Source of the DNA: Agelas oroides
Lineage: Eukaryota; Porifera; Demospongiae; Agelasida; Agelasidae
Assembly: GCA_949130485.1 (NCBI GenBank)
Contig: OX422197.1
Location: 4,571,193 to 4,635,192 of the forward strand
DNA length: 64,000 nucleotides
Direction of reading: 5' to 3'
Positions 37,201 through 49,200 of this stretch are shown here, piece by piece; position 1 is the first letter of the stretch; every line of letters begins with the position of its first letter. The position numbers were made by a program, and so were the translations under genes. The notes beneath the pieces are model-generated. The model was not told the origin of the DNA and ran no database searches. It saw only the letters and a program-made list of their open reading frames with translations.

Positions 37201-40200
37201 TCCAAAGAAATAAACGCTGCCCTCGAATAGTAGCTGCACAAAAAGGTGCAGCGAAAAAAAATAGTAGCCGTTGGCGTCTGATCGAAGAAATATGGTACAG
37301 CTCACTTAAACATGCCCATCAGTCATTGCAAAATTTAATGTGATTAGTCCATTTGTTTCTCAGCTGTCATTCAACATTCTGCGTCTGCACATTGCAAGAT
37401 CACATGAAATCATTATAACTGCACTGAGAAGTTGGGCAGGACCTGGGGACAAGACTGGTGTGGTATACACTTGCCTCGTTCCCAGGCCTTCTCTGGCTCC
37501 AGTTTTCAATCACTTGCAGCTTGGAGCCAGGGGAGGCCTGGGAACGAGGCTACTATGTACTGATTACCAGTTGAAAGATTGAGATCTGGACAGAGCAAAC
37601 ATCAACAGAGCAACATTGTAAACTTCCGTCTACCTATGTACATATTGCTATCACTCGGATGTTTTGCATTCTGCCAATGAGCAAAACCTGGACAGTGGGT
37701 CCAGTATGCTAAGCTCAGGTGCAAGACAGGTCTCACGCTGCTGTCCTCAGTAGAACATGTACCTAATACCAACACCATGAGACATCACACTCAATTTCCT
37801 GTCCTTAATTTGTACATTTACTTCCTAACAAGGGCATACTATGGTCATTTACTCTCTCGTCATAACTCAAGCCACTTAGGTCTGCCTCATTGCAGATTGT
37901 GCAGCTCCATCATATCCGAATAAATGTCCTTTGTACCAAGACTGCACTCAAGATCATGCACTTTCCTTAAGAAATATTGTGCTACGGTTGTTTATGGTGT
38001 ACCTCTGAAACCTAAGCCATTTTCATGTTCTACTCTCTCATTTGTACTCCCCATGACATCACCTGACAGTGGTGCTCAATATGTCTGTTATGTTATTCCC
38101 TCTGAGACAGCAATAGGGACTGTCCGTCAAGCTCCTGGTATGGCAGTCGATCTGCTATGTTAAATTAACTCTCCAAGAAGCAATGGGAGACTGTCCATCC
38201 ATCAAGTGCGTGGTATGTACAACTACTGTAAGGTCTGTCTGTCTTGGCTACATGTTCAGTATGTTGATGGTAGATGTGACAATCCACTACCAAACAGTGC
38301 ATAGTGGAAATAGTGGAAATTAAACCATCTGCTAAAAGGGCTAGAGAGAACGCTGAAGTGCATACACTATTCTAATGTGGACTATTGCTGCATGTCCGGA
38401 ATATGGAGGTGTCCTTACTTCAGAGACTTCCAGTATATTTCCAATAAGCATGGCAGTATGGCAGCATACATACATACTTGTGCTGTTGAGCGCTAGAAGC
38501 CATGTTCCAAAGCTCTCCCTTACAGTGCTATTATAATGTCCAGTTGTTGAATTGAGCAGTGGTGGCAGACAACCTTGCGTGAGAGGCATGCAAGTGCCTG
38601 TATTTTTTGTACAGTACAGGCTGAAAACCTGTTTGCTTTATGGAATAGCGGGACGTCTGCATCTCAGAGGTTATAATGTACGGCCGTTTATATCCATTCT
38701 GAGCAAAATATTCGTATTTCAGAGGTTCAGAATAGTGGGGTTTCTAACTGTATTTCTTTGGCCCATGGACCGTTCATTGGGTTCTTTCTAGTTTCTTGTG
38801 CTTACACTGGCTGCTGTGGGGCTGGCTCAGACTTACTGTTGATACGCAGACTTGCTGTTGACACGCAGACTTGCTGTTGACACGCAGACTTGCTGTTGAC
38901 ACGCAGACTTGCTGTTGACACGCAGACTTACTGTTGACACGCAGACTTGCTGTTGACACGCAGACTTACTGTTGACACGCAAACTTACTGTTGACATGCA
39001 GACTTGCTGTTGACATGTTAAGTTGCTTTACTACAAACCAAATACTTTGCACCACAACTTGGCCTCCCAAAGATGACACAGTATCAGCCTCAGAACAATC
39101 CACAAGAATTTGAAAATATTTGCAACCACTTCGTGAATACATTTTGTTCTACCCCATCCACTACTAAACGTGCGAAGCCTTTGAGTACAATCAGCTGACC
39201 AGGCATGAATAAGGCTGCCCTAGTGTTCCCTGGTATGCTCTATCAAAGCAGACAAACAGAGCAGCAAATTAAGTTGACCTCAATGTGGTCCAAGAGACAA
39301 CACAAAATTGGAACAAGTATAATCTCTTTTTAAGTACTCCCAAATGTAATCCCAGCATCAAAACAGCACCTTGTCTCACATGGACTCTCCACCATACACT
39401 TAACGAATGAGAGTAGACTCTACCATTAACACCCCCAGGTCATCACCCATGCTAACAACTCTGAAGGAACTTAACATCCAGTTCATACCACTCCCACACA
39501 GCAACTGCACACTATACCCACTTTTTACAGTGCACACATCACATGACTGTTATCCCATCTTTGATGGAATTACCAGCACTTTGGAACAAAATATATGAAG
39601 GAAATAGCTCACAAACAACAGCCTACCCTCAGGCATCGTTTAAATGTGTGATTACAATAACAACTTCCAACAAAGGATCTTGGAGACAAAACTCACAATT
39701 TAAAGCACATATATCATATGTCACAATCATTATGTCACCCATAATCAACAACAACCAACAGCCACAATGACCAGTAGTCTACCTGTAGCAGGACTAACTC
39801 AAAAATGGCAGTGAGTCAAATAGAACAACTTTGCCAATATTACAATTAGGCCAGATATGTAATTATTGAACCATGGTAAAACTCACGCAGTAACAGAGGC
39901 CTGGAGGGATATCTATGGTAGGCTTCATCCGTGATATATTGTGCATGAGTAAACTGGGGCTAAGAGCTCCGAACAGCACCAAGAAGAAAAGTGCGTTTGT
40001 CTATTCATTAGCTATACTAGCATGTAGTTACATGTCTAGGTGGACTAATCCACGCTTGCTAGTCTCGGTCCCAGGCTCCTCTGCTCCGGAATGCAAACAT
40101 TATAGTCATGAAGGGAAGAAGAGCCTGGCATCCTTTCTCTGGTGAGTAGCATCAAGGGTGGTAGAATGGGGGTAGAAAGACTTTAATTGTGTGTGGGCAT

Positions 40201-43200
40201 ACCCGGGGGCTCAGAACGGCAAAGGTACCAGGCAACTGACTATGTGTATCTACGTATCTAGCAGGGGGCAAATATCCTACATACCAAGTGTACATAGTTG
40301 GTTGAACAACGTGCAAAACATTGCACCATTTGCTGATTACATCATGCTCATGTGAGAAAAGATACTGCGCTCTTCCCCAGAGTTCACAATGTTTATATGT
40401 GGGAGAGCCTGTTGTTCAGAGCTCCATATTCTCCTACATATAATGTCTACATGATGAGATGTACAGCCAGCGTTCTGCCCACACTGGCTTAACGATTCAT
40501 AAAACCACAACCTAAATTAATTACCTGTGCTTTTATGACAATAACTTGAACACCCTTTCTGCTGAGTTCCTCACAACATTCCTTTATTGCCTGCAACACA
40601 ATAGATGACACAGTAAAACATGTTCTCCTAGCCACTTGGTTATTGGTAAATACATACACTGTCAAATGGTAAAGCTCATAAGTAGGGAGAAGTTTGGGAG
40701 CCCGAAAGAATTATAAACCTCTTTATACCACACTAAATATGCTCTTATGATGTAAAAATAGTACAATAATAGTTTGCACAAACTTACATGATGTACCAAA
40801 ATAGTTCATACAGAATTTAGTTATTGTCTTAATGCGGCATAAATTGGATATACTACCCATACTCAAGGTATATCTGTGTTTATACTCCTCGTATAGGTAG
40901 TATATCCAATACTTAATTGTTATCCCTCAATTGGGTGAGACCCTGAGAATTTACTTGGCCTTGTTCCCAGGTCTCACCCAACTGAGGGATAGCAAAGAGG
41001 TTTATAACTCTTCAGGCTACCAAACTTCTCTCTCCTCACTCTTACTTTGCCCATAGATATATGTGTACTTTCACCCTGTCATTGTTAAATAGGTAAACTA
41101 GTGTACTACAGATAATTATCACAGGTTTGAGGTTGTGAATGAATCTGTGCATGTATACATACTCCATGTTCAAACATCCTGCAGTACAACATACCTGTAC
41201 AACTGTGTAGTCAACCTCAGGCATTGCTGAACAATCCAGTATAACAGACTTGGTTCGCTCTCCTAAAAGGTGGAAGAATTTATGTACATATCTGCACATG
41301 AAGCATAATAGACAGTGGCCATCTCTGATGATTTAGTAAGGTGTGGCTTGTTTCAAATGAGTTGTTTGACTTCAAATGGTAGGATACTTACTAGCAGCTG
41401 AGAAAGTGTCATATTTCATCCAAGATATAATTCACGCATGTCCAATAGATGCTCATGTGTCAGTTGTGGTGTTGCTACATCGCACTAACTCCCCTTGGAA
41501 CCAATCATACATACTTCCCAACTGTGCCAGGATCAAATTGCCAATTCGGAATACGAAAGAATGCATTCTCAAGCAGTGCTTCGTATGCACTTCAGTGGCT
41601 ATTTCCAAGACCTTTTGTCTAATGTCATTGTCTTGCTACATTCCATGTAGTGTGGGGGGTTGGAGTAGATAGCATTGCTGCTTTGGCTTTGTACACGTGT
41701 ACAGGGGATATTCGACTAAGCTGAAGCCTGGTATTCTTCACGTATGTGATGTTCAATGCAGCAGTTTACAATGATGCTAACTGTGTGCATGGAGTAGGAG
41801 GGTGTTAGCCCTTTGTATTGGTACACAAACAAGGCACACTACATATGCTACTTCTTTTTCTGGTAGGTTTTGTGCATTAACATCCTGAGGGTTATTAATT
41901 TCCCTCAAAGCTGTGTGTGGTATATGAAGGTTGCTGACATCACATTCTTTGGTCCAAACATAGTTTAGAGCTTAGTCCGAATATGGCTCAGACCACCTTT
42001 GCAAACAGGAAGCAGCATATGACGATCAATCTTTATTATATTACACTTCAAGGTAAAATTGGGTATGTCTGATGAGTTAGTTGTTGTACATGGGTGTCCT
42101 TGTGGTCAATAAACCAATTAGCTTATATTGAGGGGGTATTAGCATGGGAAAATTACAAAAGAAATTAGTATTAGTATCAAACCTCTACCAATTTTGGGCC
42201 TGCCAGAGACGCATGACCTGCACTCAAACATCTGAGCATTGCAGATGAGAGAATGTTTTGGCAGATACAGCTGGTTTTGACACTACAGACTTCCTCCTTT
42301 GGTTATGTGGCAAGACAGCTGCTCACTCCTTCCAGACTCCTTGCCATAGTTTATTTTGTGCCAAGTTATCTCTTCCATTGGGAAAAGGCATCAATCAAGA
42401 ACATGTTACTGATACCCTGTACACAGAGCTCTTGAGGGTCGGTTTAATGTATTTGTTGCCAATTCCTACACTCACTACAACTGCCCCATCAATCAAAAGA
42501 ATGAGATTGGATCTGTGCACGATAAAAACACTCACTACAACCTAACTCGCAATTTTAGGTACTAGAGTGAACATGTAAATTATTGTGTGTACAACTTTAG
42601 ACTTGCATGTTGATATCTATCCCGCAACCCCTTCACTCACTTTCCATGTCATCATCAGCGAGTGTGACTTCACTGTGGATCCTCTTCAAGATGTAGTCCA
42701 CACCAGGGTAATTCCACCCTCCATTCATCGCCACACACACCACATTACCATACAGTGTAACCTGGGAGTGAAGGAAGGCATATAACAGTGGTTGTCAATG
42801 GCAAAACACCACCACATGACGGCTAACACCATTCAGTTTGACTTGAGCCACACCATCTTTCAACAAGCACAATTATCCAGTTCTTACACAGTCGTAAACT
42901 GCATGTTAGTTCCTTTGGTTATGATGGTGAAGGTATGTGACTAATGACCCACTGCCATTAACACATGGGTATGCAATTACATATTAGAGTTCAGTTCACA
43001 TAATGACAATGAAGAAATGTATCACAAACAAACAAACAAACAAACAAACAAACAAACAAACACAAACAAATGAAACAAACATGCCTTCCAACTAATGTTC
43101 TTGTGGAATAAAGTAGAACAGCCTCAATGTTGTCACAGTGGTTGCACTGCTAGAAATATTGGCGGTCTTTAAGTAACTATTTTGTGTGAATGTTGATCAC

Positions 43201-46200
43201 TGGTAGCAGCCTTGAGCTATGCGCACTGAAATGATCTAGCACAACACCAAATGGGAAGCACATGCAGTTGTTGTATGTAGTCCTTAAGTCAATGATTATC
43301 ATAACCTGGACTGTATTGAGAAGATGTTGCATGAATTTGAATTAAGATATAAGTTCCAGGTATCATGTGCTTTATATAGCTTGTGCTTTGACTTTCACTA
43401 ATTGTTTACGCATACTTTGTTTGGAAAGTGTTGACAGGGGTGGAAGCTAAAGTTCGTCATCTCGCTACCGACCATTGTTCATCTCATACCACTGATGCTA
43501 CAACTGACATAGTTTTGGGTGTGTGTGTTTGAACCAGCCAGCAGCTGCGTAAACTGTGAATGCCTTCCCTCATTTTGCTGATGAAGATAACAGTGGTATT
43601 TCTGGCAGATCATGGCTTCATGGTTAAATGAGTCTCGGATTATCACAATTGATCAACTGTGACCTTTGATACTTCCACTCGGGATATACATAAGTAGATT
43701 ACTCGTGAAACTGTAGAACATTGTGGGGTGAGTCCGAGCGAACAAAGGAGAGGAGCACTGTTTGGCTAGCTACGCCTTTGACACCATGCATTTACAGATC
43801 ATGCATTATCTGTAGCTAGCAGGGATAAAGTCTGGGCCTCATACTGACCTCTGTTGACCCTGAACACACTGCCTGGCTTGTCATGCACAGCTCCTACACA
43901 AACAGGCAAGACTGTGACCTTTGATAAGTTCATTTACTTCCTGTGAGGCTCTATGCATAAGCTTTAGCACTCAATTAGGATTGTGCTGGCAGGAAGGCAG
44001 CATACCCAATCCTCCCACTCTATGATATTTGATTCACCACAGCCCTTCACTAAAATTAGTGTTGCAAGATAACCTACAGTAGCTGTCTTCCCTCATATTG
44101 CCACATGCCTTAGCGTGAGACACATATTTTATTAATTGTGCAGGCATGGCAAGTGCTGGTGAGATCTCAGTCTGTAACAGTTTAACGGATGAAGTATACG
44201 AGTTGAATGTAGTATTTCGTGTACCTCACTGCCATGTGCACTCATTGCGACAAAGACAAGGACAAGATGGGGAGACTTACTGTATGGCAGAAAAACTATG
44301 TGAGACCATGAGAGACTTGTGCACTAACAGCTGAGTGATACACTTCTCATAACGACGTCCATGAGCTGGAGGCAAGCCCAGCGTTGTTGTAGGGAAACTG
44401 AACAAAGGTGGGCTGGCTAACTCCTAGAATTTCTCTCCACACACTAAACTAAACTTCACTACCTTCCCACTGTCTCAAGCTATCACCAAAGACTGACAAA
44501 GCTATTTCCACATGTTCTGCATGAGGTACAATGCACCACTATATTGTTGTGAAATAACATTGGGTCAGACCTTAGTGACAGCCTGCAATACCTGACGCTC
44601 TTTGAACCGTAGCTGTGTTTGTGGAAGCCAGTGGTTAGCCTTTTTTCACTCCAGAACTGCTGAGCAATAGAGTTTAATGAGGGCAGACAGTCATTGACAG
44701 ACTGCAATACCAGTAAGTGGGGTCCAGAAACTGCTGAGCGATGTAGATCAAGCTGGATGTTCATGTCAAGCTCACTTACTTGTTTGGTAGTGCAACAATC
44801 GAGATCCTGAGTAACAGAAGTTGAGCTGGATGCTTGAACTCAAGCTCGCTCAATCGCTTGCTCATGCTCATGATGAACAGGGATGGCAATCGTGTGCTTA
44901 TAAACTTGGAGGGGTCCCCAGGGGTCAGAAATGTGACATACATTTCCATTACATACAGGGCCGACAATGCAACACGACTATCAAGCCTTGCATTGTTTAC
45001 ATCACAATTACCAAGCCTCGTTACGTTTTGCTGCACTCGGTAACATAGAGCCCTACCTCATGTCTGGGTCTTGCATGTCGATAAAGGAGGTACAACACAT
45101 ACACAACAACTGCTACAGGCACACCATACTAAAGGGAAGAAGAGGTGGGGTGGGTGACATGCAAGAATGTTGACATACAGAAGGAAGAATTGCAAACAGC
45201 ACTGCACTAGCAACACATGAGGGAAGCGGATGAGTTTAGGAGGTGGAAGAAAGAGGGGAGTTTGGAAGGTGGCGGGAAGGTGAAGAGAAGGTGGAGGGAG
45301 GTGGAGGGAGGTGGAGGGAAAAAGGAGGGAGGGTGGTGGGGAGGTGGAGGGAAGGGTGGAAGAAAGGCAGAAAAGGGAGATAGAGGAGAAAATGAGGAAA
45401 GAGAGGTAGGGGAAGGTGGAGGGGAGATGGAGGGGAGGTGGAGGGGAGGTGGAGGGGAGGTGGAGGGAGGTGGAGGGAGGTGGAGGGGAGGTGGAGGGAG
45501 GTGGAGGGGAGGTGGAGGGAGGTGGAGGGGAGGGTGGAGGGAAAGGTGGAGGGAAAGGTGGAGGGGAGATGGAGGGGGTGTGGAAGGGAGGGTGGAGGAA
45601 AAGGAGAGTGAGAGGGAAGACAAATGCTAAATAAGGATGTAGAAGGGAGGTGTTAGCCTCGTTCCCAGGCCTCCCCCGTTTTACCTTCCATTTGCGTTCA
45701 CAATAATACACGGGAGCGGAAGGCCGGCGAAAAACGGGGAAGGCCTGGGAGCATTCATCACGTGAGTGGACGCGAGGTGGACGTAGGACGTAGGGGGAGC
45801 GAGCATTCATCACGTGAGTGGACGCGAGGTGGACATAGGACGTAGGGGGAGGAGGGGCCGATATTCAAATATAAACGTACTAAACTTGAAAGTGAGTTTC
45901 TTACCGGTCAAGACGAGTAGTTTCCATCACGCTAAGGTCTGGAGCCCGAAAACGCGGTAGAGCGCTCGAACGGATGGTCCTGTGCGTTGTTTTGGCAGTT
46001 GGACCCCTCCCCCCCTACTTCCACCTCGCGTCCACCTGACGTCATTCACGTGATGAATGCTCCCAGGCCTTCCCCGTTTTTCGCCGGCCTTCCGCTCCCG
46101 TGTATTATTGTGAACGCAAACGGAAGGTAAAACGGGGGAGGCCTGGGACTGAGGCTAGGGAGGTGTAGGATAGCTTCATTCTCAGGCCTTTTCCAGCTCC

Positions 46201-49200
46201 AATTTCTCCCAGCTTCCAGCATGCAGAATGAAGGGAGAATATGTCTGATGAATCTTATCTTGTGAATCATGGCACAGCTGATGGCACAGCTGATGTCACA
46301 GGTTCTAGACAGAGGGACTTATTCACATTTATACATCAGCAGCTACAGAGAAGACTGAAGAAACGAGACAAGTTCAGGTGGAGAAACAAGTCCCACCTCT
46401 AAATGATACACACATTAGAGGTATAAGTGCTGAAGAGTGGTTGTGATATGAGCATTGCAACTCCAACAGCATCATCTTTTGTTTATATGCTTTGACATTA
46501 CCATATAGGTCTATGTTTCGACATCCTTTTCTATTATACAAGAGGAGGTGAAGGGGAGGTGAAGGGTGGAGGGGAGAGTGGAGGGGAGAGTGGAGGGAAG
46601 GTGGAGAGGAGGTGGAGGGTGGAGGGGAGAGTGGAGGGGAGATGGAGGGGAGGGGAGGGAGGTGGAAAGGAGGGTGGAGGGGAGGTGGAGGGAAGGTGGA
46701 GGGGAGATGGAGGGGAGGGGAGGGAGGTGGAAAGGAGGGTGGAGGGAAGGTGGAGGGGAGGTGGAGGGAAGGTGGAGGGAAGGTGGAGGGAAGGTGGAAA
46801 GGAGGGTGGAGGGGAGGGAAGGGAGGGGGATGGGAGGTGGAGGGGAGGTGGAGGGGAGGTGGAGGGGAGGGGAGGGAAGTTGGAGGGAGGTGGAGGGAGG
46901 GGGATGGGAGGTGGAGGGGAGGTGGAGGGGAGGTGGAGGGGAGGTGGAGGGGAGGTGGAGGGGAGGGGAGGGGAGTTGGAGGGGAGGTGGAGGGGAGGTG
47001 GAGGGGAAGTGGAGGGGAGGTGGAGGGGAAGTGGAGGGGAGGTGGAGTGGAGGTGGAGGGGAGGTGGAGTGGAGGTGGAGGGGAGGTGGAGGGAAGGTAG
47101 AGGTGAGGTGGAGGGGGAGGGGAGGTGGAGGGGAGGTGGAGTGGAGGTGGAGGGGAGGTGGAGGGGAGGTGGAGGTGAGGTGGAGGGGAGGGGGAGGGGA
47201 GGTGGAGGGGAGGGGGAGGGGAGGGGAGGGGAGGGGAAGGTGAAGGGAGGTGGGAGAAGGTGGAGGGAGGTGGAGGGGAGGTGGAGGGGATGGGGGGAAG
47301 GTGGAGGGGAGGTGGAGAGGAAGTGGGAGGATAAAAACATTCGGCAGTAGTTTGGGAGATGGAAAAAAGAGGAGAGCTAAAGTGAGTGGAAAGTTGGTGG
47401 TACCAAGCATGAACAAGTGAAGGTGCTCACTTCCTGTGTATCTCCATACAACATCCCTTACTAACCTCGATTCCCAGGAACAATGTCAGCAGAAATGAGA
47501 TAACCAGAGGAAGCAGATCAATGACTGTGTGGGTGGAGCAGAGGGAAGTGGATAACAATGTGTCTTTTGAATCTCCACCCAAGCCTACGTCTTGGACAAC
47601 ACTGGCAGAGCCATAAGGCACTAGGCTGTGCAATAACTGGACTCCAATTGACATTTTGTGAGTCACTAACACACAGACACATATGTACAAATATGCACAT
47701 ACACATGTACACACATACATGCATGCACACATGTACACACATACATACATGCATGCATGCACACACACACATACACACACACACAGCACAAACACACACA
47801 CATGGCACGCATAGATACACACACACATACACTAACAATTTAGCCTCAAAATCCTCCACACAATCATCACATCTACCACGGGAATGACTGCAGCAATGAT
47901 GATGGCTGCCAGGGAAGCAGCAGGGATGAAGTGGAACCCACCACTCACAACACCAAGGGCCAGTAACACCACTCCACCTGAGAAATTATGGAGCCACACA
48001 TTATATTAACTAGAAAATGTAGAACATTGTGGGGGCGAGCCTGAGCAAGCTGATACAGGATATTATGTCACTGATGAGTGATGTAATATATCAAGTCAAT
48101 TATCCTCCGACATGCACATCCATTTACCATTCACAGGGGGCTTTAAAATGGTTTTTGATTTGCTTTAAATGTCGTATTAACTTTTCATGGCACACAGCAG
48201 GATTTGTCACTGTCTACTGTTACATGAGTGTAATAAGCCAAACCTGATGACGCATATGCCAACAAGTTGCAGCAATTTCTCCATCCTGGGCTACACATGC
48301 ATGGACCAAGCTTTATACTGAAATCATGAGCTGGATTTCATGGCGTTTATGAGTGCCGTTTAATATGCATGGCCCTGACCTGAAACTGACCTGCCAGGGC
48401 TGCTAACGTGGCTACACATGCATGGAATAAGCTTTACACCGACTAAACTACTGGTTTCTGAGTAGTCAACAACCGTCCGTATTAAATTTGCACCGCCTGT
48501 GAGCGGCCTGCCGTCGTCGGTAGAAGCACAAACCAGTGCCACGCGTGCTTCAACTTCAGTTGGGCACTGCACTCTGACAGTAGCCCTACGATATCGCGAT
48601 ATCGATCTTCGTGAAATATTTGAATGCGCTCATTTAAAATTTCCGGTAAGTGGTCGGTCCAAGCAAGCATATATACATATGCGCATAGATACACACACGC
48701 GTGCGCAATGCAGTCACGCTAGTGTGGGGCTTGCTCAGGCTCGCCCCAAATTAAGCAGTACACAATGGGTTTTAATAGGGAACACAAAACATACAGGGTA
48801 GTAGAGTGAGCAGTGTCTAACCACGTGCATTGGTCTGTCAAAATGGTGTCTCTCTCCTGGTAGCGGTGGCGATGCTACATCGCTCCCAGGAGGAGAAAAC
48901 AAGCAAACTAAGTCGAAAGCGAAAGGTGTATTCGAGCCCAGACAGTGTGCCTGGGAAAGCGATGCCAAGCTCACTACAGTCTTGATCACAGAGACTATGC
49001 CAATATTTACAAGCGTAATATGGCTGCCACCCTGAGTATAATGGCTGTTACTAAGCACAATATTGGGAACTATGGAGTAATACAATGGGCTAGCTATTGA
49101 GCATGATGTGCAGTAGCCTAAAGAAAAACTACTTTATCAGAGAGTCGGTAGACTCTCTATGTAGGGATGGCACCGATGCGCAATATATGAGATACTTAAG

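Larger units (their letters stand above)
28542..40524 (-). other. SLC26 intron 15 (12 kb)
   Basis: Holds fold-backs at 28968, 30181, 36935 and 37471, the 19-bp minisatellite, a possible protease relic and a SINE-like piece. No other gene recognised. Confidence 0.6.

Noticed and set aside
44776..44806. Extra SLC26 exon between exons 12 and 13 (ISIVALPN)
   Set aside because: Phase does not fit, and exon 12 joins exon 13 directly with the expected family alignment.
45057..45128. Apparent frameshift in SLC26 exon 12
   Set aside because: On re-reading the bases, one continuous frame (YGVPVAVVVYVLYLLYRHAR) covers the exon; the first impression was a reading slip.
45058..45813. 251-codon Pro/Ser/Leu-rich frame on the - strand
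   Set aside because: It runs through the polypurine array, and all frames there are low complexity. The real coding part is only the SLC26 exon at 45057-45128, in another frame.
46511..47416. Open frames of 160-300 codons on both strands
   Set aside because: Products of the GGAGGTGGAGGG array, which lacks stop codons in several frames; no protein-like composition.
47558..47887. 109-codon frame with His/Thr repeats
   Set aside because: Translation of the CA microsatellite in SLC26 intron 10.
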